Assembly (NCBI GenBank): GCA_964495655.1
Contig: CAZBWK010000088.1
Coordinates: forward strand, 1 to 17,224
Reading direction: 5' to 3'
From: JAAYJR01 sp964495655
GTDB lineage: Bacteria > Bacteroidota > Bacteroidia > Bacteroidales > Prolixibacteraceae
Length of the DNA: 17,224 nucleotides
Shown: positions 1 to 6,515 of the stretch, piece by piece
Numbering within the stretch: position 1 is the first letter of the stretch
How the letters are laid out: every line of letters starts with the position of its first letter
Program-made: the position numbers and the translations under genes
Notes under the pieces: generated by a model
The model's input: the letters and a program-made list of their open reading frames with translations, nothing else
The model's database searches: none
What the model was told of the DNA's origin: nothing

Positions 1-639
1 CCTGATTTCGTTAACACAGCTGCGTTCAACCACCGTTTGATGTACAATAAACACCAATTTTCGCTTACATGTTTCTCCAGGGCAAGCAGTAATTTACCAT
101 GGTCAATGTTATCAAGAACTTCAAGGTCTGTCAGAAAAGACCGGCATTGCATGCCCAACTTTTTTACATTCCGCAGGGGCACGCTGCCGAATAATCATGG
201 AACTTTTCATAGTTCAATGAGATTATCTTTTTTATTTCTCCTGACATTGAATTATAAATTATTTTATCGATATTTGATTGGAAAATACAAAAACATTCGC
301 TAATACAAACTGTAAAAGCATGTAATATGAAAGCAACATCGGGATTCCAAGTTTTCGGATTCCCTCGTCTTTCTTGCTTATCTCAACTTCTTTGACAGGA
401 GGTGGAAAATAACTGCCCGATGCCATGCGGTTCCAGAGTTTATACAATTACTTTGACCGTTCTGCATCAAATTCCTCCATGCTGATCTCATCAACTCCTG
501 CACTTCACTTGTTGGCTTTCACTTTCTTATAAGCCGCCCATACCATTTCGCGGCTTACCGGTACTGGTTTTTTTCGGCGCCGGTCTGAAACGGTACCACT
601 TACCGGTTTAATATGATACCACCCCCTCAAAGCACTCTT
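1..639 (-). pseudogene. Decayed group II intron reverse transcriptase/maturase
   Basis: The minus strand reads as the N-terminal half of a bacterial group II intron reverse transcriptase. From about 560 down to 345 one frame gives REMVWAAYKKVKANK, stop, SAGVDEISMEEFDAERSK, stop, LYKLWNRMASGSYFPPPVKE, then a stretch ending GIRKLGIP. This is the family's segment before and in RT motifs 1-2, interrupted by TGA and TAA codons. After GIP the match stops for about 150 bases. From about 188 to 1, in a different frame, it resumes as LEVLDNIDHGKLLLALEKH and CLLYIKRWLNAAV, the region just before the catalytic YADD, which would lie off the left edge. Two stops, a frame change and a replaced segment mean it cannot make an active enzyme. 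Family membership is recognised by eye; the right limit (about 640) is approximate. No intron RNA domain V/VI is visible because the 3' part is outside the window. Confidence 0.85.
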
Positions 640-704
640 TTAAAAAAAAAATAAGATAAGCGTATAGTTGTATTTAACAAAATGTAACAAGTTTGACATA
701 GTAA

Positions 705-926
705 CAACAATCAGACCTACTATGTCAGGATATTTTTTATTGTCAGCATTGCGGTATGAAGATCCGCAAAAACCCACGACTTAAAACCAGGCAAAAGAAT
801 TGTGGCAAAAAATCATGTCAGCAATCCAGGAAAAACATCTGGGAAAGAGAGATGTTAAAAAAAGATTCTTCTTACCGCAAAAAACGCGACACAGAGAAGA
901 ATAATTCATGCAGGTCCAGGATCTAA
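705..926 (+). pseudogene. Cys-rich zinc-ribbon-like protein fragment
   Basis: A frame open from 705 to the TAA at 924-926 reads ...FYCQHCGMKIRKNPRLKTRQ..., then NCGKKSCQQSRKNIWERE and LKKDSSYRKKRD. The pattern CxxC, about 17 residues, CGKKSC, then a basic stretch resembles a family of short Cys-rich proteins (typically CxxCG, YCG..xCQ, W.REK, DPDYR) that I associate with mobile DNA. No ATG starts the frame upstream of the first CxxC, and the family usually continues past this point, so I read it as truncated at both ends. It lies 3 bases before the recombinase fragment in another frame, so the two may be debris of one element. The family has no function I can name; nucleic-acid binding is inferred from the cysteines and basic residues. 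Confidence 0.5.
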
Positions 927-929
927 GTT

Positions 930-1118
930 GTGGTCAGTTTCATCCACTATCTGAGAAAACGTGGAATAACAGATATCAGGGAACGTGAAATTGCCAGAAA
1001 AGAACGAAGATCTTACATTCCTCATGCATTTACGGAGACTGAACTGAAAAATTTCTTTTATGCCTGTGACAACCTACTGAATGAACCCCTCTCAAGGGTA
1101 CCGAGGTTCAGAGTCTGA
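930..1118 (+). pseudogene. Tyrosine recombinase (integrase) fragment
   Basis: The frame, open from a GTG at 930, encodes 62 residues including FIHYLRKRGITDIRER and SYIPHAFTETELKNFFYACD. This resembles the end of the SAM-like core-binding domain and the start of the catalytic domain of tyrosine recombinases (HIP-x-hydrophobic-(S/T)-x-E-E-(L/I) followed by an ACD-like helix). The first Arg-containing catalytic box, the HxxR box and the catalytic Tyr are all missing, since the frame ends at 1116-1118 with no continuation I can find in the other frames. It is a remnant, not an enzyme. The preference for an R(K/R)RSYIPH start of the catalytic domain recalls integrases found in multi-recombinase elements, but this cannot be settled from 60 residues. 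Confidence 0.55.
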
Positions 1119-1194
1119 ATTGGTCATTGCTATATATGATAAATATCCGGTAAACAAAGGAGATACATTAATAAGCCTGATGTTTAGCTGATGG

Positions 1195-2220
1195 TCATTT
1201 TTTTCTGCCCGGCGAACTGACTGTTGCAACATCACTGGAGTATTCGAGAATAAGTTTACCAAAGTCAACAATTTCACTGACACCGTTTTCCGTTATCTTC
1301 ACCAAATTGTCACATTCACCGTTGCCGTAATCAGTTTCAATCTCTGTGGTAATGCCATTTTCTGTAAAAACCGCAGATTCAATACCCGATACAGCTACCC
1401 ACGATTCAGTGCATTCATAATTATATACTATAGGTTTTACAACACTGTAAGAATACAAATATCCTTCGGATTCATTTTTATAGTAATATTCTCCCCGGAC
1501 GGTTGTTGAAGTTTTGTTATCCATCTTGTTTTCATAATCAGAGGAATAACTTAAAATATTTCCATCATCAAATATCATGGTAATGTTTTCGGTGGCGACT
1601 GAAGTACCCGACCACCACCATATTGCCGGCATAATATAGTAAAGTGTATCATCGGTTTCACCTTTATTGTAAATAGTGTCGTATTCGTAATACGAGTTGC
1701 CGTCTGATTTAAAACTGTATTCAGAGTATCCGTTCATTGTCACCCCATAACTGTAATAATCTTCATAGACAACTTTAGAATAATAATCCACGCCTGTGTT
1801 ACTCCATGTATAAGAGATTTTTCCGCTTGTAAAAATTCCATACTCATCGCATCCTTCCCCATAATCGTAAATGGTAGTAATCGTGCCGTCTGCATTTTTA
1901 GTTTCGGTAACAACCGCGCAGGAAACAAATTCGTAATACCCGGCACTGTCAAATCCAAAGCCAGGATCGCTGTAGTAAGCCGAGTCATATTTAACCGATT
2001 CCTCATTCAGTGTCCTGCTGATAAATTGGCTGTTCCCGATTGCGCTCATAAAGTTGTCCATATTATTATGACCAATATTATAAGCGCTTGTTCTTGCTTT
2101 TATTTCCAGATATTTCTTCAGAATTTCGCTCTGTTTTTCGGTTTCATCGTCTTTCTTGCATGAAAACATTGCAATTGATAAGCCCAGTAAAGTAATGATT
2201 AAGAAGTAATAGTTTTTCAT
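1195..2220 (-). CDS. Tyr-rich outer-membrane/periplasmic lipoprotein, unknown function
   Basis: The 341-residue protein begins MKNYYFLIITLLGLSIAMFSC, a signal peptide ending in a lipobox-like cysteine at residue 21, followed by KKDDE. It is therefore probably lipidated and exported; Asp/Glu after the Cys is the pattern linked to surface exposure in Bacteroidetes, an inference here. The mature part is rich in Tyr, Ser, Asp and Thr and looks all-beta. It carries two matching pieces, TTIYDYGEGCDEYG with SGKISYTW near residues 115-135, and TDYGNGECDNLVKITENG near 300-320. These resemble a lipoprotein type frequent in Bacteroidetes genomes (DYG-x-GC...SGKI and later DYG-x-G-x-CDN) with no known function. 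AGGAC 5 bases upstream of the ATG is a fair ribosome site. The gene stands downstream of mobile-element debris, but its reading frame is intact. Confidence 0.8.
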   Translation of the reverse strand: MKNYYFLIITLLGLSIAMFSCKKDDETEKQSEILKKYLEIKARTSAYNIGHNNMDNFMSAIGNSQFISRTLNEESVKYDSAYYSDPGFGFDSAGYYEFVSCAVVTETKNADGTITTIYDYGEGCDEYGIFTSGKISYTWSNTGVDYYSKVVYEDYYSYGVTMNGYSEYSFKSDGNSYYEYDTIYNKGETDDTLYYIMPAIWWWSGTSVATENITMIFDDGNILSYSSDYENKMDNKTSTTVRGEYYYKNESEGYLYSYSVVKPIVYNYECTESWVAVSGIESAVFTENGITTEIETDYGNGECDNLVKITENGVSEIVDFGKLILEYSSDVATVSSPGRKK

Positions 2221-2243
2221 TTTGCTGTCCTTTTAGGCTATAA

Positions 2244-2420
2244 TTAATTTGTAGATGAAATATGGTGATATTTAGTTGCGTGGCTTTTAATTTTTTTAAG
2301 TGTATTTGGAATTGCTGTAATCAAGTCCGCTAACCGATGATGATTTTCAAGATATGGGGATATTGTATCTGCATTTCGAGCCACTTTATGTATTATAACT
2401 TCCAATCCAAATGCTTTCAT
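2244..2420 (-). CDS. Possible 58-residue protein or gene fragment, unrecognised
   Basis: An ATG at 2420 opens a 58-residue frame on the minus strand, starting MKAFGLEVIIHKVARNADT and ending in ATKYHHISSTN with TAA, 23 bases before the lipoprotein start. The frame is open a little further upstream, to a TAA at about 2446. The amino-acid composition is protein-like (mixed helix-forming and hydrophobic residues, three His) rather than the Lys/Asn/Phe-rich noise typical of AT-rich DNA. There is no clear ribosome site and I do not recognise a family. It could be a small gene co-transcribed with the lipoprotein, the tail of a broken gene, or chance. Confidence 0.3.
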   Translation of the reverse strand: MKAFGLEVIIHKVARNADTISPYLENHHRLADLITAIPNTLKKIKSHATKYHHISSTN

Positions 2421-2650
2421 TTCATCAAATTTTAATTTAATATGTACAATTTACGCCAATTGTATTACACAATTAAATTAGTGAATTATTCTTTCGAAAA
2501 TACTTGGTTGTAATTTTTTAGGAATATTTAGATGTAGCAAAATTAATTAATCGGGCAATTTTTTTAGCGTATCGGGTTACGGAAAATGAAGTTTTTGGAC
2601 AATAAGAATTGAACAGACACTGAGACCCATCTGCATTAATTAACTAAATT

Positions 2651-2687
2651 TACATCACTAATTATTTTTATATGTACATCACTAATT
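2651..2687 (+). repeat. 13-bp direct repeat around a start codon
   Basis: TACATCACTAATT occurs at 2651-2663 and again at 2675-2687, 24 bases apart. The second copy follows directly after the ATG of the next gene (codons 2 to 6), and the first lies in the same reading frame just upstream, after a TAA at 2645-2647. A short tandem-type duplication is the simplest reading. The rest of 2421-2650 is AT-rich and shows no gene, RNA or clear promoter to me. Confidence 0.7.
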
Positions 2688-2968
2688 TTAAGCACTTTCT
2701 CGACGAAAATGGTAATATTCCAAAAGACATGCCTAAAGAAGCACGTGAACTCGCCAATTTTCTTGCTTTATTAATCGATGATGCATCAACAGGTGATTAC
2801 GATGCTGAACCAACAATTAGATGCACTGAAAAAGGATGTGAAGGTCTAATTGTGCCAACATTAATTGAAGAAAAAGAAGAAATTTACTGGAAATGCATTG
2901 CCTGTGAAAATAGAGGTGTAATTTCAAATTGGCGTGGGACAAAATGGGATAATAAATCAATTCGATGA
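2672..2968 (+). CDS. Small four-cysteine (zinc-ribbon-like) protein
   Basis: This 98-residue protein has a helical N-terminal half (PKEARELANFLALLIDDAS, residues 21-40) and a C-terminal half with C51-x4-C56 and C75-x2-C78, a spacing suited to binding one zinc ion. Between and after the cysteines run IYWKCIACENRGVISNWRGT and KWD. The W.C..C...G.I..W.GT.WD ending resembles the tail of several uncharacterised small bacterial proteins, which supports a real gene rather than a chance frame. Function is unknown; metal binding is inferred. The start has no Shine-Dalgarno sequence, which is usual in this phylum. The gene lies between mobile-element remnants and the 3' end of tRNA-Pro, so it may be cargo of an old island. 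Confidence 0.65.
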   Translation: MYITNFKHFLDENGNIPKDMPKEARELANFLALLIDDASTGDYDAEPTIRCTEKGCEGLIVPTLIEEKEEIYWKCIACENRGVISNWRGTKWDNKSIR

Positions 2969-3008
2969 CAGACTTTAAAATAAATTGGAAAATCTAACAA
3001 ATATTTTG

Positions 3009-3028
3009 CTACTACATTTTCTACTACA
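3009..3028. repeat. CTACTACA direct repeat next to tRNA-Pro terminator
   Basis: CTACTACA is present at 3009-3016 and 3021-3028, separated by TTTT. It sits about 55 bases beyond the 3' end of tRNA-Pro, just outside the tRNA terminator. Paired short repeats flanking a tRNA 3' end can be recombinase arm-type sites, but that reading is a guess. Confidence 0.4.
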
Positions 3029-3030
3029 AA

Positions 3031-3068
3031 CAAAAAGACCACTGTAATCTATTGATTTACAGCGGTCT
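3031..3068 (-). terminator. Intrinsic terminator of tRNA-Pro
   Basis: On the minus strand a 12-base-pair stem (AGACCGCTGTAA paired with TTACAGTGGTCT, one G-U pair) with a 9-base loop is followed by TTTTTG. It begins 14 bases after the tRNA 3' end. On the plus strand the same stem has one A-C mismatch and is followed by AATTTTGTTG, so it may also weakly stop transcripts from the 98-residue gene. Confidence 0.8.
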
Positions 3069-3081
3069 AATTTTGTTGTTG

Positions 3082-3156
3082 TCGGGGTAGCAGGATTTGA
3101 ACCTGCGACCCCCTGCTCCCAAAGCAGGTGCGCTAACCGGACTGCGCTATACCCCG
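3082..3156 (-). tRNA. tRNA-Pro (anticodon TGG)
   Basis: Read on the minus strand, CGGGGTA (5' acceptor strand, 3156-3150) pairs with TACCCCG (3089-3083), with A as discriminator at 3082. The D stem is GCGC/GCGC, the anticodon stem CCTGC/GCAGG encloses TTTGGGA with anticodon TGG, and the T arm is GCAGG-TTCAAAT-CCTGC. The anticodon reads proline CCN codons. CCA is not encoded (CAAC follows the discriminator), so it must be added by the nucleotidyltransferase. The 3' end faces the decayed mobile-element region. Confidence 0.96.
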
Positions 3157-3284
3157 TTGTTTTTTCAATTTATTAATGAACCTGCATTCCTCCCGGGAAA
3201 TGCTGAATCACGTAATATGATTGTAAGGAACTGCTGATTTAAGCGGCCGTAAAAATAGAAAAAAATTCCGGAATAAAACAAAAT

Positions 3285-3303
3285 GGATAAAAAAAGGTTA
3301 TCC
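3285..3303 (-). terminator. Weak hairpin downstream of the permease gene
   Basis: GGATAA and TTATCC form a 6-bp stem around a 7-base loop about 43 bases after the permease stop codon. On the minus strand it is followed by ATTTTGTTTTATT. The stem is short and AT-rich, so terminator function is uncertain. Confidence 0.3.
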
Positions 3304-3345
3304 CGATATTAAGGCTCATTTCACAAAATATCAGCCCCCTTATAC

Positions 3346-4599
3346 TTATTTAATATGATTAATAGTTTTCACATTATCCGGCAGGGTAATGAATTTTGTC
3401 AACAGAGCACTTATAAAGTAAAGAATGGCTAAAATCCATATTACCCCGGCATTGCCAACAAGACCAATAAATAAACCGACTATGGCGGGACCTATAAACA
3501 CCGGCAACCCGGCACCGAGATTCAAAATGGCCATGGCTGCTCCCTTATCTTTTTTAACAAGTGACGGCACCAGCGCTGAAAGAGGCACGTAACCGGCTAA
3601 AAGTGCACCCCAGATGACACCTGAGACTATAACGGCAATATAGCTGCCTTCGAATATCTGCGGCGAATAATAGAATAAGAGCGTGGAAAGAGCACATCCC
3701 ACACCTCCAAACCACATAACAGTATTGCGCCATCCGAGTGTGTCCCCAACAAAACCAAAAATCAGGTTAAATATGATATTGCTGGTAAAAATGGTTCCCC
3801 AAATTTGCAACCATTCGGTAGTGGAAAAGCCATGTTGAGCCATATAGGTCGGAAGAAACACCGGAAAAGCAAACTGGGCTGTGGTGTTTATAATCCTTAC
3901 AAGGCCGCCCAGAAGTACTTTCGGTTCTTCATGCACAATAGTCAGGCCTTTTATCAATTCGTCCAGTTTATCTTTTAATCCTCCTCCAATCCCTGTGGCC
4001 GATCTGTCTTTTACAAGAACCAGGGCAAAAAATGCGCCGAGAAGAACCCAGCCTATTGCACTCCATAGTGTGTTGATATAACCTATGCGGGTTATGGCCC
4101 AACTGGAATAGAAAGCTCCAAGAACAACAAGCCCCCCGGTAAAAACAAACCAAAACCATCCTACAGCCCTGCCTAATGCCTTTTTAGGACTGGCATATGC
4201 GATCCAGACCAGGAATGAATAAGCAAATAACGGATAGCCAAAGCCACGCAGTGCATAGGTAACCAGCATGGTGCCCCAATGCAGGCCGGGCAGTGCATAA
4301 CCTACAAATCCCAGTGTCCCTGCCAGATAAAGGAGCAGTCCTGCCAGCATGGTTTTCTTTACACCCATTCCTTCTGCCAGTACTCCGGAGAACCAGGAGG
4401 ATATGGCTATCACTATTCCGTACATCGAGAATAATGTGGCAGATTGCTGCATTGTGAGTCCCCTCTCAATGAGATAAGGGCTCAGCCAGCCCTGCTCCAT
4501 ACCGTCGCCCATCATAAAAATCAATATCCCCAGGTAACCCCATGCCAGTTGCCGGGGAATACCGGCCTTGTCAAAAAAAGTATCTTTGCTGCTTCCCAT
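3346..4599 (-). CDS. Polyol permease, MFS (RbtT/DalT/CsbX family)
   Basis: This 417-residue inner-membrane protein has about 12 hydrophobic segments and a central loop (residues about 200-220, KDRSATGIGGGLKDKLDEL), the usual major facilitator layout and length. The N-terminal FFDKAGIPRQLAWGYLGIL and FMMGDGMEQGWLSPYL, with a charged SPKKALGRAVGW loop near residue 140, match my memory of the RbtT/DalT/CsbX polyol permeases, which import ribitol or D-arabinitol by proton symport. Substrate choice cannot be read from the sequence, and no polyol dehydrogenase or pentulose kinase is nearby. It starts 3 bases after the stop of the small upstream gene, so the two are probably translated from one message. 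Confidence 0.85.
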   Translation of the reverse strand: MGSSKDTFFDKAGIPRQLAWGYLGILIFMMGDGMEQGWLSPYLIERGLTMQQSATLFSMYGIVIAISSWFSGVLAEGMGVKKTMLAGLLLYLAGTLGFVGYALPGLHWGTMLVTYALRGFGYPLFAYSFLVWIAYASPKKALGRAVGWFWFVFTGGLVVLGAFYSSWAITRIGYINTLWSAIGWVLLGAFFALVLVKDRSATGIGGGLKDKLDELIKGLTIVHEEPKVLLGGLVRIINTTAQFAFPVFLPTYMAQHGFSTTEWLQIWGTIFTSNIIFNLIFGFVGDTLGWRNTVMWFGGVGCALSTLLFYYSPQIFEGSYIAVIVSGVIWGALLAGYVPLSALVPSLVKKDKGAAMAILNLGAGLPVFIGPAIVGLFIGLVGNAGVIWILAILYFISALLTKFITLPDNVKTINHIK

Positions 4600-4602
4600 C
4601 GT

Positions 4603-4857
4603 TTAATCATTTATAACTGTCCATATTTCCAATGGCAAATCCGATTCTATAATATCAGGCCCGACATAAGCAATCATATTTCTCCATGGCACTCCTGAAA
4701 TTGCAATATCCTCATACTCTTTATGATCACGTGCAAAAACCGATAACATGATACCAGGGAAACGGTCGTAGTAATATCTTGCCTGGGTACCTGTATGAAT
4801 GCAATAATAATCAAAAAAATTATAATAATTCATCCTGTTTGATATGGGATTTATCAT
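4603..4857 (-). CDS. Small protein co-transcribed with the polyol permease, unrecognised
   Basis: I place the start at the ATG at 4857 (84 residues, MINPISNRMNYYNFFDYYCI...), rather than the upstream in-frame TTG at 4893; an ATG at 4833 is also possible. The C-terminal half reads RYYYDRFPGIMLSVFARDH, EDIAISGVPWRNMIAYVGPD and LEIWTVIND. There is no signal peptide, membrane segment or metal motif. The gene ends with TAA 3 bases before the permease ATG, a spacing typical of translational coupling. I do not recognise a family. It may be a small partner of the permease or the C-terminal remnant of a larger enzyme whose front was lost; the Tyr/Phe-rich N terminus is atypical. Confidence 0.5.
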   Translation of the reverse strand: MINPISNRMNYYNFFDYYCIHTGTQARYYYDRFPGIMLSVFARDHKEYEDIAISGVPWRNMIAYVGPDIIESDLPLEIWTVIND

Positions 4858-4911
4858 TTTACAGTATAAATTATATATTTTTACAATTATCAAAACAGTA
4901 ATTTAATTATT

Positions 4912-5202
4912 ATGGAGCTTAGAGATAAAATCAGGGATATTTTATCAGACAAAAAAACGAAAACTGACGGATTGCATGTAAAGTATATCGCCAGTCATAT
5001 TCTTAACAACAGCAGAACACTTTTCCCTGATGAAAGCGACCCCACTTTCGAAGTCCTTAAACAGAGAATCAACAGCATCCTTCTTTATGATATTAACAGT
5101 AAAAACAGTGAGTTTGAGAGGGTTATAAATCTAAAATCCAATAAATACAGAAAAGGTGTTTATAAACTGAAAAAACGAAAAGGCAGAAAAAGAGGGAAAT
5201 GA
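4912..5202 (+). CDS. HARE-HTH-like winged-helix protein
   Basis: The 96-residue protein is small and very basic at its end (KLKKRKGRKRGK). Residues 20-90 follow the pattern LHVKYIASHILNNSRTLFPD, PTFEVLKQRINSILLYDI, FERV..., KGVYKLKK. That layout (a helix with xxIAxxI, a second with xxVxxxIxxxL, then a wing with G-x-Y-x-L) recalls the HARE-HTH domain of RpoE delta, ASXL and some restriction endonucleases, a nucleic-acid-binding winged helix. The assignment is by pattern only. It is transcribed divergently from the small gene and permease at its left, 54 bases from the ATG at 4857. A DNA-binding regulator or a chromatin-type role is inferred. Confidence 0.55.
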   Translation: MELRDKIRDILSDKKTKTDGLHVKYIASHILNNSRTLFPDESDPTFEVLKQRINSILLYDINSKNSEFERVINLKSNKYRKGVYKLKKRKGRKRGK

Positions 5203-5220
5203 CTTTTTTGATAAACAAAG

Positions 5221-5309
5221 CGGTGAGGGCGGGATTCGAACCCGCGGTACAGTTTTATCCGTACGTCGGTTTAGCAAACCGGTGGTTTCAGCCACTCACC
5301 CACCTCACC
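5221..5309 (-). tRNA. tRNA-Ser (anticodon GCT)
   Basis: On the minus strand GGTGAGG (5309-5303) pairs with CCTCACC (5228-5222), with G as discriminator. The anticodon arm CCGGT-TTGCTAA-ACCG carries GCT, reading AGU and AGC. A long variable arm (ACGTACGG...ACTGTACC region) and the T arm GCGGG-TTCGAAT-CCCGC are typical of class II tRNA-Ser. CCA is not encoded. Confidence 0.95.
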
Positions 5310-5436
5310 TTTGAATAATAACTACTGTATAATTGCCGGCAAACAGCCCGAATTTTGTGGATGCAAATGTATTAATTGTTTTTATATAGTCAAAATCTTT
5401 CCAATATTTCTTACACTCATTATACTTTATCTGAAA

Positions 5437-6198
5437 CTAAATACCTGCTTTTCTCAAAATATTGCAGGCTGATTTATATCCCAGCTCATACAATTCAGAA
5501 GCATGGCTCAAACTCAAAATGTCATAATTTTCAATTCCCTCAGGTTCAATAAATATGGTAGTATATTTACGAATTCTTGGGACATTGGCATTAACACTCA
5601 TGTAGAAAGTCCGGGATGCTACCTTAATCAGATTATTAAATGTTTCACAGGGATTAATGGGGCTTATATTAACAACTATTATTTTTTCACAATCATTTTT
5701 TATTGGTTCAACCGGAATGTTATCCATCAGTCCGCCATCCACATAAAACTGTCCCTTAATCTCAATCGGTGAAAATAAAACGGGTATTGAAGAAGATGCT
5801 AATACGGTCTGATAAAGCAATCCTTTATTATAATATTCAACCTCACCTTTGTTGAGGTTTGATACAGCAACATAGAAAGGCACAGGCAGATCCTCAATTT
5901 TTTTATAAGGGATTTCTTTTGAAATCACCTCTTTCAAACCACTGAATTTTAATAATCCGTCGACCGGAATATGTGGTTTGGTATATGAAAAAAACCAGCC
6001 TTTATTAAATATCTTCAGAGTTTCTTCAGGTGATTTTCCTGCTGCAATAAACGCCCCGGCTATAGCTCCCGCACTTACTCCGGAAATTACATCCGGCCTG
6101 ATCCCCTTTTCGAAAAGGGCTGAAATTACACCCAGATGAGCAAAACCCCTTGTTCCGCCTCCGCTCAAAACTAATCCTGTTTTATATCTGTACTTCAT
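5437..6198 (-). CDS. Patatin-like phospholipase (RssA-type)
   Basis: The 253-residue protein has the complete patatin signature: the oxyanion-hole glycine run SGGGTRGFAHLG (residues 12-23), the nucleophile elbow GVSAG with Ser42, and the second member of the catalytic dyad in DGG with Asp154. Enzymes of this family use a Ser-Asp dyad to hydrolyse acyl esters of phospholipids or other lipids. No signal peptide is present, so it is probably cytoplasmic, like E. coli RssA. Length and arrangement match short bacterial RssA/YlbK-type proteins. It stands alone: its neighbours are tRNA-Ser and the divergent htpG promoter region. The exact lipid substrate is unknown. Confidence 0.9.
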   Translation of the reverse strand: MKYRYKTGLVLSGGGTRGFAHLGVISALFEKGIRPDVISGVSAGAIAGAFIAAGKSPEETLKIFNKGWFFSYTKPHIPVDGLLKFSGLKEVISKEIPYKKIEDLPVPFYVAVSNLNKGEVEYYNKGLLYQTVLASSSIPVLFSPIEIKGQFYVDGGLMDNIPVEPIKNDCEKIIVVNISPINPCETFNNLIKVASRTFYMSVNANVPRIRKYTTIFIEPEGIENYDILSLSHASELYELGYKSACNILRKAGI

Positions 6199-6360
6199 AT
6201 ATATTCAATTAAATGCAGAACCACTCATCTATTTTTCTGTCAGGACTTATATCATTTTTCTGCAGAAATATATTTTTCCTGTTATCGTAATTTTAAAATA
6301 CTGCTCCTGGTTATCCATGACACGAAAGTTATGAAATAATCAGATATAATCATAAACTTT

Positions 6361-6375
6361 TATTGTCTGACAATA
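6361..6375. promoter_or_regulatory. 15-bp perfect palindrome upstream of htpG
   Basis: TATTGTC-T-GACAATA is a perfect inverted repeat with 7-base arms. It lies about 80 bases upstream of the -24/-12 element of htpG, a distance that suits a binding site for a sigma-54 activator dimer. A second, shorter inverted repeat, TGAC-N5-GTCA, is at 6432-6444. Protein binding is inferred, not shown. Confidence 0.5.
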
Positions 6376-6454
6376 AGAGATAAGTATCTTTATAAATTTT
6401 AAATTAAACCGGCAGGTTACAGGTCTTTTTGTGACATTTCGTCATATAAGTCTG

Positions 6455-6471
6455 TTGGCACAGGGTTTGAA
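6455..6471 (+). promoter_or_regulatory. Sigma-54-like -24/-12 promoter of htpG
   Basis: TTGGCACAGGGTTTGAA matches the sigma-54 consensus TTGGCAC-N5-TTGCA/T in every fixed position except A for C in the -12 GC, with the correct spacing between the GG and the TTG. A transcript starting about 12 bases later would have a leader of roughly 30-35 bases before the htpG ATG at 6516. The rest of 6199-6454 shows only the two inverted repeats described separately. Confidence 0.55.
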
Positions 6472-6515
6472 TATTAGCGAGAAATCAAAATAAGTATCAT
6501 TTAAAACAGAAAAAT

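Noticed and set aside
37..303. An 88-codon plus-strand frame.
   Set aside because: It lies opposite the reverse transcriptase remnant, whose minus-strand similarity explains the region better, and its own sequence resembles no family.
3265..3274. ATTCCGGAAT perfect palindrome after the permease gene as a terminator.
   Set aside because: It has no loop and only a 3-bp stem once a loop is allowed, so it cannot fold as a terminator.
4858..4893. TTG start for the small gene before the permease.
   Set aside because: The added residues are AT-rich noise and an ATG follows at 4857; no ribosome site supports the TTG.
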